Assembly: GCA_018821535.1 (NCBI GenBank)
Contig: JAHJLV010000032.1
Location: 1 to 34,524, forward strand
Origin: Pseudomonadota bacterium
GTDB lineage: Bacteria; Desulfobacterota; Desulfobacteria; Desulfobacterales; Desulfobacteraceae
Reading direction: 5' to 3'
Length of the DNA: 34,524 nt
The position numbers and the translations under genes are program-made. Below, one piece after another: positions 16,018-25,249 of the stretch (the stretch's first letter is position 1; each line of letters starts with the position of its first letter). Under the pieces are notes generated by a model. The model was not told where the DNA came from, did not search any database, and saw only the letters and a program-made list of their open reading frames with translations.

Positions 16018-19000
16018 TTAATTTTTTGGGACAACATTATAAACAGCGACAATTTCCCCTGTAGGCAGTTTGTAAATCTGATATTCTTTTTCTCCGCTAT
16101 TGTTATCGTCCTCATATAGCGCTGCCGCATGGACTTGCGGCTTTCCGGTGGCCCATACCTGTCGAATTATATCCAGTAATCCAGATCTTTGCGCATTCGG
16201 AAAAATCGCTGTCAATCTTTTGCCGATAACATCATTTTTGTTCATGCTTTCTATTTTTTCAGCAAACCGGTTAAATTCCAGAAATTCAAAATCTTTTCCA
16301 TTCTGAACGGATTTGTAAACCGCAACACCACTGAAAATGGTATCAAACAAGGATCGATATCGCTGCTCACTCTTTTTTAATCGCTGTTCCATTGTTTTCT
16401 GTTCAGTGATATCCTGAACAACACCCACAGAAACCATCGGGTGTCCGGCCTTGTCATATTCTGTTCTGCAGTATTCATTGATATATTTGATCCGGCCGTC
16501 ATCAAACTGGAGTCTGTGTGTGGCAGTATAGGGTGTTTTGTTTTTTACTGATTGGGTATAGAGTTTATCAACAGACTCCCTGTCTTCAGGATGAACAAGA
16601 TTCAAAAAACTCTCATAGGTTGCATTAAATTTGTTTTTATCTATTTCAAAAATATCGAATACGTTGTCAGACCATGTCAGCATATTGTCCTTGATATTCA
16701 GTTCCCAGACCCCGAGTCCTGAAAGTTTCTGGGCATCCTCAAGCTGTCGTACTTTTTTTTCAAACGCTGTCTGGCTTTGCTTTTGACGGGTAATATCAAC
16801 AAAACTCAGCACAGTACCCGAGTAAACACCCGGACTGATTTCATAGGGAAGAATCCGCATAAAATACCAGTCCCCATCCTTTGATGTCACTTCTTTTTCA
16901 AGGGGGACTTTTAACTCCATTGTTTTTCTGACATCTTCAACCAGATCCACACGGATTAAATTATGCGTCAAGTGCGTCAAAGGCCTTCCGATATCCGAAT
17001 CCAGAATTCTGATAATCCGTTGCGCATATGTTGAGAACCTTCTGACCTCGCAGTTTTCGTCCAGTAATAATTTGCCCACCTGACTGCTTGTCAGCAGATT
17101 TTCAATATCATTGTTGGATTCAGTCAGCTCCATTATTTTATTCTGATATTCCACATTCACCGTATGGAGTTCCTCATTGGTTGACTGAAGCTCTTCATTG
17201 GTTGACTGAAGTTCTTCGTTACTGGCAAGCAGTTCTTCATTTGTGGCCTGAAGTTCTTCATTTGAGGTTTCCAGTTCTTCTATCGTGGCCTGGAGATTTT
17301 CCCGGGTAAACTGCAGTTCCTGTTCAAGCTCGTGGACATAGTGTTCTGCTTCTTCGTCAAAGTTGTATTGTCTGATTTCAGGTTTTTCTTTTGCAGGAGT
17401 GTCTTTGAGTTCTTCAATGAGGACAACAACCAGGGATTCCTGATTTTTTTTTCCCTGCAGCGGCCGGACAGATAAGTTAAAAGAGGACACTGCATCCTGG
17501 CGGGTCACTTTAATATTTGAGAACACCTGGGCGGTTTTTGTTCGAAATACTTTCTGGATGCTTGTGGATAAGGGAATGGCCAGTTCTTTGGCAACCATTT
17601 TTGAGATGTCATTTACAGGACGTCCTGACGGCAATCGAAACAGGCCGAATGTATCACCGACAATGTGTTGAATTTCCAGTTGCTCATTGACAATCATTGA
17701 AACCGGGATATAGTCCGGACACAGTGAGTCGACAAGGCGTTGAAGCAGGTTTTCTTCTTTGGGAAAAGAATGCCGCTGATTTTCAACAAATCTGGACGGC
17801 TGCAATAAATGACTGTCTCCGCCACGATTTGAAAATATGATATCAGATCTTTCCAGCGGAGAAGGGTTTTTCCCCCGGGACCGGTATATCTTGTTTTTAT
17901 TGTTTAATGTTTCAAACAGATAGCCCGAATCTCCGGTTGTTTCACTCAGGCCCAGAATCAGGATGCCGCCCGGATGTAATGAAAAATTAAACAGGTTTAA
18001 TATTTTTTTTTGAAGTATCGGTTGAAGATAAATCAGAAGGTTTCGACAGGTGATCAGGTCAATATTTGTGAAAGGCGGGTCCTTGATCAGATTATGCTGC
18101 GCAAAAACAACCATTTCCCTGATATTCCGCACAACATGAAAATTTTCATCTTTCCTGAAAAAATATTTTGAAAGAAGTTTGGGCGAAATGTCAGCAGCAA
18201 TGGATTCTGGAAAAATTCCTGCGCCTGCTTTTACCACAGCATTTTTATCAATATCTGTTGCAAATATTTTTATATCTTTGGTGATCCCTAATTGTTCAAG
18301 ACATTCTCTGGCCGTTATTGCTATGGAATAGGCCTCCTCGCCAGTGGAGCAGGCTGTTGTCCAGAACCGGTATTCATGCTGATCAGGGTTTTTCAGCAGC
18401 TGGGGCAGCCATTCTTCGGCCAGCAACTGGAACATTTCCGGGTCCCTGAAAAAATTGGTCACACCGATGAGCAACTCCCGGTATAGGGTAGCGATTTCGG
18501 ATGGATTTCTAAACGCAAAATCAGCGTATTCCCTGACATCGATAATCTGATTAAAGCTCATCCGTCTTTCAATTCGACGGTTAACAGTACTGGGTTTGTA
18601 AAAAGTAAAGTCTATTTTAAACCGTTCCCGTAAAAGGGACAGAATCTTTGTAAGCCCTCCCTCATCCTCAAGAATTTTTTCGTGACGATTTTCCTTGGTC
18701 GAGTAAGGATGTTTGATATAGGAAATCAGTTGCTCCGGTATTTTTTCCGGAGGCAGAATAAAATCGGAAAGTCCTGTGGAGATAGCTGATCTGGGCATGC
18801 CATCAAATTTTGCAGTTTTTTCATCCTGAACAATGACAATCCCGCCCTGTTCCTTGATTGACCGGATACCCCGCATGCCGTCACTGCCGGTGCCGGACAG
18901 AATGATCGCTGCTGATTTTTCACCCTGGTCTTCTGCAAGGGATCTTAGAAAAATGTCAATGGGCAGGTTGAGTCCTTTTGAATGATCCTGGTCACTTAAC

Positions 19001-19326
19001 AGCAGCTTTCCATGAAAAATCTTCAGATTTTTTCTGGGCGGTATCAGATATATGGAATTGCTTTTTACCTCCATGCCGTCCTCTGCGCGGAACACCGGGA
19101 TGGCTGTTTTTTTTGACAACAACTCCACCATCAGGCTCTTATAGTCAGGAGACAGGTGCTGAACGACAATAAAAGCGAATGAAGACTGCAGGGGCATACT
19201 TTGAAAAAATGTCTGTATGGCTTCCAGGCCTCCGGCTGACGCACCAATGCCGACATACAGAGAAATGTCTGAACTGGCATTTTCCTCTGTCGCCTGGCTT
19301 TGATCTTTGTCTGAACAATCATCCAT
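16018..19326 (-). CDS. CheB-CheR fusion with coiled coil and PAS domains
   Basis: 1102-aa fusion. The CheB methylesterase domain (about 23-205) has its triad in GIGASAGG (Ser30), VVQHLSPD (His57) and LSGTGSDGMRG (Asp149); no receiver domain precedes it. The CheR methyltransferase follows (about 225-490: STVNRRIERRM, VTNFFRDPEMF, and the SAM-binding CSTGEEAYSIA). Then come a spacer and a coiled coil of repeated ELQxTNEEL units near 690-760, followed by about three PAS domains to the C-terminus (FSTYAQRI, LGVWELNIKDNMLTWSDN, RYRSLFDTIFSGVAVYK). Such fusions act in chemotaxis-like or alternative adaptation systems. It has no kinase domain, but a PAS/HisKA protein lies immediately downstream. ATG at 19326 has AGG 7 nt upstream; an in-frame GTG at 19332 is the alternative. 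Confidence 0.93.
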   Translation of the reverse strand: MDDCSDKDQSQATEENASSDISLYVGIGASAGGLEAIQTFFQSMPLQSSFAFIVVQHLSPDYKSLMVELLSKKTAIPVFRAEDGMEVKSNSIYLIPPRKNLKIFHGKLLLSDQDHSKGLNLPIDIFLRSLAEDQGEKSAAIILSGTGSDGMRGIRSIKEQGGIVIVQDEKTAKFDGMPRSAISTGLSDFILPPEKIPEQLISYIKHPYSTKENRHEKILEDEGGLTKILSLLRERFKIDFTFYKPSTVNRRIERRMSFNQIIDVREYADFAFRNPSEIATLYRELLIGVTNFFRDPEMFQLLAEEWLPQLLKNPDQHEYRFWTTACSTGEEAYSIAITARECLEQLGITKDIKIFATDIDKNAVVKAGAGIFPESIAADISPKLLSKYFFRKDENFHVVRNIREMVVFAQHNLIKDPPFTNIDLITCRNLLIYLQPILQKKILNLFNFSLHPGGILILGLSETTGDSGYLFETLNNKNKIYRSRGKNPSPLERSDIIFSNRGGDSHLLQPSRFVENQRHSFPKEENLLQRLVDSLCPDYIPVSMIVNEQLEIQHIVGDTFGLFRLPSGRPVNDISKMVAKELAIPLSTSIQKVFRTKTAQVFSNIKVTRQDAVSSFNLSVRPLQGKKNQESLVVVLIEELKDTPAKEKPEIRQYNFDEEAEHYVHELEQELQFTRENLQATIEELETSNEELQATNEELLASNEELQSTNEELQSTNEELHTVNVEYQNKIMELTESNNDIENLLTSSQVGKLLLDENCEVRRFSTYAQRIIRILDSDIGRPLTHLTHNLIRVDLVEDVRKTMELKVPLEKEVTSKDGDWYFMRILPYEISPGVYSGTVLSFVDITRQKQSQTAFEKKVRQLEDAQKLSGLGVWELNIKDNMLTWSDNVFDIFEIDKNKFNATYESFLNLVHPEDRESVDKLYTQSVKNKTPYTATHRLQFDDGRIKYINEYCRTEYDKAGHPMVSVGVVQDITEQKTMEQRLKKSEQRYRSLFDTIFSGVAVYKSVQNGKDFEFLEFNRFAEKIESMNKNDVIGKRLTAIFPNAQRSGLLDIIRQVWATGKPQVHAAALYEDDNNSGEKEYQIYKLPTGEIVAVYNVVPKN

Positions 19327-19402
19327 GATCACACCTGTTTTTTAAATTTTGCTCAGTCGATCCTTTTTTTATTATAATAAATCGCAGTATTTTTAAAGAA
19401 AA

Positions 19403-20674
19403 TTATTTTAAGACGATCAATCCCAGAATAAAAATGACTATGATGCCTGCCGCAGACAGCCGGGGTGATTTATTGATGGCAAAATGACTGATCAAAAGAC
19501 TGATGCCTGTGGAAAGAATGAATACAATAACCGCCTTCATGTAAACGGGAATGGCAGTTAAATCCTTTAATATCAATTGAAATATAAATACAAACACCAG
19601 ATGGACCAGATAAATAGTATATGAATTTTCTGCCATCAGCCGGTTGAATTTTGAGGCGCTGTTCCAATATCTTACGCCCAGGCTGATCAGTGTCAGCAGT
19701 ATGGAAAAGAAAAACATGGGGTGCAGCAGCGTATACAAAATCGCCTTGGTCTTCGAGGCTTCCTTAAGAAGACTGAATGTTGTTTCATGCAGAAAATGGC
19801 CCAGTATGGCACTTGTTAACACCCAGAGAATGAGATGCCCGGGCACACGGCCGGCTAAAAACCAGTTTTTATGATATGCATATATCCCTAAAAAAAAGCA
19901 GACACTGTAAAGGAGTATGCGACTTGCCTGAAACTGGATAAGATTCCCGATCACAACCCAGGTGTTGGGTATGGTGATGATTGGGAATAGACCGTAGATG
20001 AGAATATTGAAAACAAATATCAGCACACCTGAAAAAAACAGAATCAGAAAAATTGAAAGCCGTGAAGCGGGTTCGGATGTCGTCAAGACAGATGGTTTGG
20101 AAAGCAGGGTGTCTTTAATTTTTTTTGTAATTGCAAATATGACAAAAAAACAAAACAGAAGATTAATAAACCAGTAATGCAGTTGAATGAACTGATCATA
20201 TTGCACAGACAGATTCACAAGTCCTGTATAAAAGGATAGTGCGCTTTTGATTTTGAATACAAAATAATGCCATAAACCTGGATTGCTCTGTCCGCAGGAA
20301 AGATTCCAGATATAAATCTGAACAGGATTGACAAGAATAACACCGATAAGCCAGGGGATTCCCAGGCGGTTGAATTTTTTCTTTATAAATCCCCGGGTGG
20401 TTTGTCCCTGATGGGACTGCAGGGCAAAATATCCTGCAATGAAAAAGAGTCCGGGCATCATGAAAACATCCAGAAGTATTAAAACCGAATCAAAAAACAG
20501 GAAATTGTCATCATTTACCGTCCACCAGTCACTCAGATTATTGTAACTGGCAATGGAGTGAAACAGGACAACCAGCAGCACCAGAAAATAACGCAGATTG
20601 TCAAAAAAGAATATGCGATGGTCAGCAGGCGCGGTCCGGGGTATCTTCATTGATGTTTTCATCTGTTTTCTCAT
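19403..20674 (-). CDS. Acyltransferase family 3 membrane protein (OpgC/MdoC-like)
   Basis: 423 aa with about ten hydrophobic segments across its length. The opening FFFDNLRYFLVLLVVLFHS, with a conserved arginine and a histidine in the first membrane helix, is the signature of acyltransferase 3 proteins, which O-acylate sugars of envelope glycans, lipopolysaccharide or periplasmic glucans. The segment MMPGLFFIAGYFALQS is also typical. No glycan genes are nearby, so the substrate is unknown. It stands between the CheB/CheR operon and the divergent sigma-54 activator. Alternative starts at in-frame ATGs a few codons in are possible. Confidence 0.88.
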   Translation of the reverse strand: MRKQMKTSMKIPRTAPADHRIFFFDNLRYFLVLLVVLFHSIASYNNLSDWWTVNDDNFLFFDSVLILLDVFMMPGLFFIAGYFALQSHQGQTTRGFIKKKFNRLGIPWLIGVILVNPVQIYIWNLSCGQSNPGLWHYFVFKIKSALSFYTGLVNLSVQYDQFIQLHYWFINLLFCFFVIFAITKKIKDTLLSKPSVLTTSEPASRLSIFLILFFSGVLIFVFNILIYGLFPIITIPNTWVVIGNLIQFQASRILLYSVCFFLGIYAYHKNWFLAGRVPGHLILWVLTSAILGHFLHETTFSLLKEASKTKAILYTLLHPMFFFSILLTLISLGVRYWNSASKFNRLMAENSYTIYLVHLVFVFIFQLILKDLTAIPVYMKAVIVFILSTGISLLISHFAINKSPRLSAAGIIVIFILGLIVLK

Positions 20675-20812
20675 TCCACAAAATCTGTTTAAAAATCAAC
20701 CCAGAGAATATACAAAAAAATCTAATTGTTGCAATCTTTTTTATAATCTATTTAAATGCATGTGCATCAGGAAAAATATTTACAATGAAGACTGTTTTTT
20801 TAAAAGAAAATT

Positions 20813-22522
20813 ATGAAATCCATTGAAGAAACCCTTAAACGGTATGAAGCCTTTTTAAATGAGATTGAAGACGGTGTGGGTGAAACTGATCTGGAAGGCA
20901 ATCTGACCTTTGTCACGGATGCGGGTTGCCGTATCTGGGGCTATACCCGCCAAGAACTTCTGGGCTCCAATTTTAAATCCTATGTGGATGAATCCGGTGT
21001 GAGGCTTTTGAAGAAAATGTATAATCAGGTGTATAAAACAGGAAAGCCGGTTCGTTTTATACATGATGTTATCCGCAAGGACAGGACCATAAAAATTGTA
21101 GAGGATGCGGTGTCTCCCATTTTTCAGGCCGATGGCACGATTGTCGGCTTCCGGTCCGTGCAGCGGGATGTAACGGATCGGGAGAATGCCCAAAAGGAGA
21201 TCCATGCCCATCGACGGCGGCTGGAGGCAATATTCAGCAGTGTTTCAGATGCGATTATCATGGTTGATCCGGATATGCGGATTATTGAGGCCAATACATC
21301 CACTGAAGGAATATGCGGCTTCTCTATAAAGGATACCGGCGGGAAGATATTTGCCAGAACTTCGGCTCTATGTGGCCGGGGGTGTTACCGGGTGTTGACT
21401 CAAACCCTTGACCACAAGAAAAATATTTCCGGGTATACTGTAGAGTGCGCCTGCACCTGGCGTGACCATCAGCTTGTCAGTATCAACAGCTGGCCGATTC
21501 TGGATCAGAATGGTGAACTGATGGGCGCAGTGATGGGTATCCGTGATATCACAATGCTCAATGATCTGCAGAAAGAGCTTCAGGAACGTCATAATTTCCA
21601 TAATATTATCGGGCGAAGCAATAAAATGCAGACAGTTTATACGCTTCTGGAAAATTTAAAGGATCTGGATACCACAGTGCTTGTCACCGGTGAAACCGGC
21701 ACTGGAAAAGAGCTTGTTGCCCGGGCCATTCATTATGAAGGTCAGCGGGCATTAAATCCGTTTATTGCGGTAAACTGTTCTGCCCTGTCTGAAAATCTGC
21801 TGGAGAGTGAATTGTTCGGGCATGTGCAGGGGGCCTTTACCGGTGCGATAAAGGATAAAATGGGACGGTTTGAAGCAGCAGCCGGGGGCACTATTCTGCT
21901 TGATGAAATCGGCGATATATCTGCGCTTGTTCAGCTTAAGCTGCTTCGGGTGCTGCAGGAAAAAATCATAGAGCGGGTCGGTGAGCATGTGGCCCGGAGT
22001 GTGGATGCGCGCATTATTGTGTGTACGAATAAGAATTTAAAGGAAAAGGTTGCTGCAGGTGAATTCAGGGAGGATCTGTATTATCGTCTTAAAGTGGTGC
22101 AGGTGGAACTTCCGCCGCTGAGAAGCCGCCTTGAGGATGTGCCGTTGCTGGTGGATCATTTTATTGCCGTATTCAATAAAAAATCCAATCAGAAGATTAA
22201 AGGCGTTTCCCAGGATGTGCTCAGCCTGTTCATGTCCTATGGCTGGCCCGGCAACATCCGTGAGCTGGAACATGTCATTGAGCATGCATTTATTCTTTGT
22301 CGAAGAAATCTGATCATGCTGGACCATCTGCCCCGGGACATTGTTGAGGCTGCGGATCAAAACCGGCATGGTGCGCCTCACTTTTTTCCAGGTAAAAAAA
22401 CGGTTTCTTCAGATGAGATTCTTGAAGTTTTGAAAAAGACAGATGGAAACAAGGCCAAGGCTGCCCGTCTGCTGGGTGTTAATCGTCGTACACTTTATCG
22501 AAAGCTTGAAAATTTGAATTAA
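20813..22522 (+). CDS. PAS-PAS sigma-54-dependent transcriptional activator (enhancer-binding protein)
   Basis: 569 aa. Two PAS sensor domains (about 8-125 and 135-250), then an AAA+ sigma-54 activation domain: Walker A GETGTGKE (293-300), the sigma-54 contact loop GAFTGA (340-345) and Walker [10 protein letters not shown] (360-368). A Fis-type helix-turn-helix ends the protein ([20 protein letters not shown]). There is no receiver domain, so it senses directly. The second PAS domain carries four cysteines (C187GRGC191 and EC212AC214) that may bind a metal, Fe-S cluster or respond to redox; this is inference. The gene directly precedes the secreted polyesterase-like hydrolase, with paired palindromes and a sigma-54 promoter in between, so it is the likely local activator. 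The RBS is weak (AAAGAAAA). Confidence 0.95.
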   Translation: MKSIEETLKRYEAFLNEIEDGVGETDLEGNLTFVTDAGCRIWGYTRQELLGSNFKSYVDESGVRLLKKMYNQVYKTGKPVRFIHDVIRKDRTIKIVEDAVSPIFQADGTIVGFRSVQRDVTDRENAQKEIHAHRRRLEAIFSSVSDAIIMVDPDMRIIEANTSTEGICGFSIKDTGGKIFARTSALCGRGCYRVLTQTLDHKKNISGYTVECACTWRDHQLVSINSWPILDQNGELMGAVMGIRDITMLNDLQKELQERHNFHNIIGRSNKMQTVYTLLENLKDLDTTVLVTGETGTGKELVARAIHYEGQRALNPFIAVNCSALSENLLESELFGHVQGAFTGAIKDKMGRFEAAAGGTILLDEIGDISALVQLKLLRVLQEKIIERVGEHVARSVDARIIVCTNKNLKEKVAAGEFREDLYYRLKVVQVELPPLRSRLEDVPLLVDHFIAVFNKKSNQKIKGVSQDVLSLFMSYGWPGNIRELEHVIEHAFILCRRNLIMLDHLPRDIVEAADQNRHGAPHFFPGKKTVSSDEILEVLKKTDGNKAKAARLLGVNRRTLYRKLENLN

Positions 22523-22526
22523 AACT

Positions 22527-22576
22527 GTGGCATGTCACATATGTGTGCCTGTCATTTGTGTGGCATGCCACATATG
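22527..22576. promoter_or_regulatory. Paired upstream activator sites (candidate enhancer for the adjacent EBP)
   Basis: GTGGCATGTCACATATG (22527-22543) and GTGGCATGCCACATATG (22560-22576) are a 17-bp direct repeat with one difference, and each contains the inverted repeat GTGGCATG(C/T)CAC. Their offset is 33 bp, about three helical turns, so both face the same side of DNA. They lie about 140-190 bp upstream of a sigma-54 promoter, the usual arrangement for enhancer-binding protein sites. Confidence 0.75.
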
Positions 22577-22717
22577 ATTTCTTTTGTGTTTCTGTTCCTG
22601 TCCTGATGCATTTCTTTTTTTTACAGCCCGTGTGGAGGGCAATTGTCTGCAATTCTCAACACATACCTGCACCTGATTCATTGATTTAAACCCGCCTGGC
22701 AAATATGATTTCCGATA

Positions 22718-22733
22718 TGGTATGGCTATTGCA
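22718..22733 (+). promoter_or_regulatory. Sigma-54 (-24/-12) promoter of the hydrolase gene
   Basis: TGGTATGGCTATTGCA has the invariant GG and GC separated by exactly 10 bp and the TTGCA of the -12 box. It lies about 105 bp before the hydrolase ATG and downstream of the paired palindromes. Confidence 0.75.
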
Positions 22734-22836
22734 AACCCTCAAACTTCGAATCGTTAATGGTGTGTGATTAACAGCCGGATTGAATAAACTGTTAATTCAT
22801 CTAATTTGAACAAAAAAAGAGGGGGAATTTATTGAA

Positions 22837-24141
22837 ATGAAATTTATTATTGCACTGATGATGAGTATCTGTTTGATGTTTGCAGCAGTCCCTGCGTGGT
22901 CCGCGCAGCAGACAATCCTTCAGGAATCTTTTAACAGCAGTCTTGGCAGCTTTACAAGCGCAGGGTCTGTTTCAGTCGGAAGCAGCGGCGCTTTGATGCG
23001 GGGAAGCGCATATTCAACCGATGGAAGAATTACCTCGGCTGCTGTCAGCACCCAGGGACTGACCAATATTGTGCTGAGTTTCACCAGTGCGACCAGCGGT
23101 CTGGATTTAGGTGAAGCTGCCATCGTTTCCTATTCCACAAATGGTTCAAGTTATACAACAGTTTCTTCAGAAAGATATGCCACCGGATCATTTACCTTTA
23201 ATCTTGGAACGGCAGCAGCAAATCAGAGCCAGCTTTTTCTGCGTTTTGCTATTGATGCCAGCAGCACGTATGAAACCTATGCCGTGGACAATATCATTTT
23301 AACCGGTGACGGTGAGGGCGGCGGTACTACCTGCACCACCTGCATTGGCCCGGATCCCACAGTAGCCGCACTTGAAGCTGCCCGCGGACCTTTTAATACC
23401 AGTTCATTCGGTCTGTCTTCATGGAGTGTTTCAGGATTTGGCGGGGGAGATATTTTTTATCCCACCAATGCACCGGCAGGCCCGCTGGCAGCCATTGCAA
23501 TCTGTCCCGGTTTTCTGGGCACTTCTGAAACCGTTGACTGGTGGGGACCGCGTCTGGCATCCCATGGGTTTGTCGTTATTGTGATGGATCCCAATTCAGT
23601 TTTTGACCAGCCTGCCCAGCGTGCAACGCAGTTGATGGCCTGTCTGGATGAACTGGAAGATCAGAATAATGATTCCGGAAGCCCGATTTACGGGATGGTG
23701 GATTCTAACCGGGTGGGCCTGATGGGTCATTCCATGGGCGGCGGCGGCACATTGATTGCCACAGAAGATAATCCGTCTGTTATAAAAGCGGCAATTCCCA
23801 TGGCACCCTGGAATATGCTGTCCAGTAATTTTTCAGATATTACAACCCCGACACTTGTCATTGCCTGTGAGGCAGATTTGATCGCTCCTGTGGCCCAGCA
23901 TGCCAGACCGTTTTATGACAGCATTCCCAGTACCGTTCCCAAAGCTTTTCTTGAAATCAACAACGGAGATCATCTGGCTGTAATGAATGGTGATGTTTTT
24001 GAGGATATGCTGGGTAAATACGGCGTTGCCTGGATGAAAGTCTTCCTGGACAATGACCAGCGGTATATGCAGTTCCTTTGCGGCCCGGATCATGAAAGTG
24101 ACTGGGATATTTCAGATTATAGAAGTTCTTGCCCATACTAA
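22837..24141 (+). CDS. Secreted polyesterase / cutinase / PET-hydrolase-like enzyme with N-terminal beta-rich domain
   Basis: 434 aa. Signal peptide 1-22 (ends AVPAWSA), a beta-rich jelly-roll-like domain of about 130 residues (LQESFNSSLGSF to YAVDNIILTGDG), a Gly/Thr/Cys linker (CTTC), then an alpha/beta hydrolase domain (about 172-434). The domain begins ARGPFNTSSFGLSSWSVSGF and carries GHSMGGGGTL (nucleophile Ser299), Trp325 in MAPWN, CEADLIAPV (Asp347) and GDHLAV (His379). A terminal cysteine pair (Cys415 in QFLCG, Cys432 in SSCPY) matches the family's C-terminal disulfide. These features are those of bacterial cutinases such as LCC and of IsPETase. The oxyanion/aromatic position usually Tyr is Phe226 (CPGFLGTS). 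Substrate is not proven; natural polyesters or lipids are alternatives. It has a sigma-54 promoter, RBS AGAGGGGGA, and a strong terminator. Confidence 0.92.
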   Translation: MKFIIALMMSICLMFAAVPAWSAQQTILQESFNSSLGSFTSAGSVSVGSSGALMRGSAYSTDGRITSAAVSTQGLTNIVLSFTSATSGLDLGEAAIVSYSTNGSSYTTVSSERYATGSFTFNLGTAAANQSQLFLRFAIDASSTYETYAVDNIILTGDGEGGGTTCTTCIGPDPTVAALEAARGPFNTSSFGLSSWSVSGFGGGDIFYPTNAPAGPLAAIAICPGFLGTSETVDWWGPRLASHGFVVIVMDPNSVFDQPAQRATQLMACLDELEDQNNDSGSPIYGMVDSNRVGLMGHSMGGGGTLIATEDNPSVIKAAIPMAPWNMLSSNFSDITTPTLVIACEADLIAPVAQHARPFYDSIPSTVPKAFLEINNGDHLAVMNGDVFEDMLGKYGVAWMKVFLDNDQRYMQFLCGPDHESDWDISDYRSSCPY

Positions 24142-24408
24142 CAGATAAATTATGGTTTGATCTGTTAATCACCTGCCCGGCCTGAAATTTTCAGGCCGGG
24201 TATCTTTTTATTGTGCGCCACTCAAATCCAACTCATAAATTCAATTCTCTGTATTGAATAAAAACCTTTGCGAACCATTTTGAATAATGGTATGAATTTT
24301 TCCATTGATATCTTAAAAGCATATACAGACTGGATTCTTACTTTTTGGATGTTTTCCCTGTTAAATAAGTGAATTTTAAAGCTATACAGTACCACACAAG
24401 TACTTGTT
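24085..24408. repeat. Direct repeat copy 1 (hydrolase 3' end, terminator and downstream DNA)
   Basis: About 324 bp nearly identical to 31661-31987. It begins at the codons for PDHESDWD of the hydrolase, includes its stop and terminator, and ends at the palindrome CAAGTACTTG. Differences are scattered substitutions and one-base indels. Confidence 0.95.
24176..24209 (+). terminator. Rho-independent terminator of the hydrolase gene
   Basis: CCCGGCCTGA pairs with TCAGGCCGGG around a 5-nt loop (extendable with A:T pairs), followed by TATCTTTTT. It lies 34 bp after the stop. Confidence 0.9.
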
Positions 24409-24431
24409 AGATTTTTAAGGGATTTTCTTTA

Positions 24432-25100
24432 ATGTATAAATTTATTGGGTTTCTAATAATAGCAAATGCTATCATTATCGTTTCATGGTGGTTGATGGGT
24501 GAACATCCAAACAAGGGGTGGGCTTTCACTATTTGCCTTGCTGTTATTTTTTTCGGTGCATTCATTGTTCTTCACGAAAGAATAACTGAAATTTCCGTAA
24601 AAAATATAGGTACTATTAAGGCTGCGGTTGAACGGGCAACGGCAGATGCTAATGAAATTGCAGAGATTAGAAAACGTATTGAGGCGCAAAGTGCGACTGT
24701 TGATTTAGTTGCTCAGAAGGCAAATACAACTATTGTTCAACTTCATAATATCGCTTTAAGTTCTGCTGAAGCTTCGATTACGGAATTGATGGCAGCCAAT
24801 TTTATGGGGGGAACAACGCTTGAGGCTCGCCTTAATCTTCATGACCAAATAATAAATAGTTTACGTGACATTGGTATAGAAGAAGATAGGATTTTGAAGA
24901 TTGACAATATGTGGGTTAAAGGTGTTGGGATTATTTATCACCGAGGTATTAGATACGAATTAGAGGGACGAACAAAACCAGATATAATAAATATTGAAGC
25001 CAGCTCTGAATTGCGAAAAGCTTCAAATGATTTTCAAGAGTTGATTAATTTCAAAAAATGGGAAGTCCCTTCTCCAGGTGAAATGGAGTTATTTCAATAG
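24432..25100 (+). CDS. Hypothetical membrane protein with cytoplasmic coiled coil (222 aa)
   Basis: Two adjacent transmembrane helices (about 3-21 and 29-47: FIGFLIIANAIIIVSWWLM and GWAFTICLAVIFFGAFIVLH) are followed by a helical, heptad-like region (VERATADANEIAEIRKRIEA) and a soluble C-terminal part (about 120-222). AAGGGA lies 9 nt before the ATG. It starts 24 bp beyond the end of repeat copy 1. I do not recognise the family; similar two-helix plus soluble-tail proteins occur as isolated accessory genes. Confidence 0.75.
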   Translation: MYKFIGFLIIANAIIIVSWWLMGEHPNKGWAFTICLAVIFFGAFIVLHERITEISVKNIGTIKAAVERATADANEIAEIRKRIEAQSATVDLVAQKANTTIVQLHNIALSSAEASITELMAANFMGGTTLEARLNLHDQIINSLRDIGIEEDRILKIDNMWVKGVGIIYHRGIRYELEGRTKPDIINIEASSELRKASNDFQELINFKKWEVPSPGEMELFQ

Positions 25101-25167
25101 CACTGAGGGTCTGACCAGGATAACACATTGTTATTATATGAAATAACGCTGTATAGAATGTATAAAA

Positions 25168-25215
25168 TGACCTTAGACATTGTTTTTTGGGGATAAAATA
25201 TAATGTTTAAGGTCA
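25168..25215. repeat. Inverted repeat upstream of the RAYT transposase
   Basis: TGACCTTAGACATT (25168-25181) and AATGTTTAAGGTCA (25202-25215) are inverted repeats with one mismatch around a 20-bp spacer. The pair ends 34 bp before the transposase ATG and may be a recognition hairpin or an operator. Confidence 0.6.
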
Positions 25216-25249
25216 ATCCTTCCGACAAACAGGACACAACCGTATAATC

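Noticed and set aside
17150..17300. Tandem DNA repeats as a mobile or regulatory element
   Set aside because: They encode the ELQSTNEEL coiled-coil heptads of the CheB/CheR fusion, a normal protein repeat of this family.
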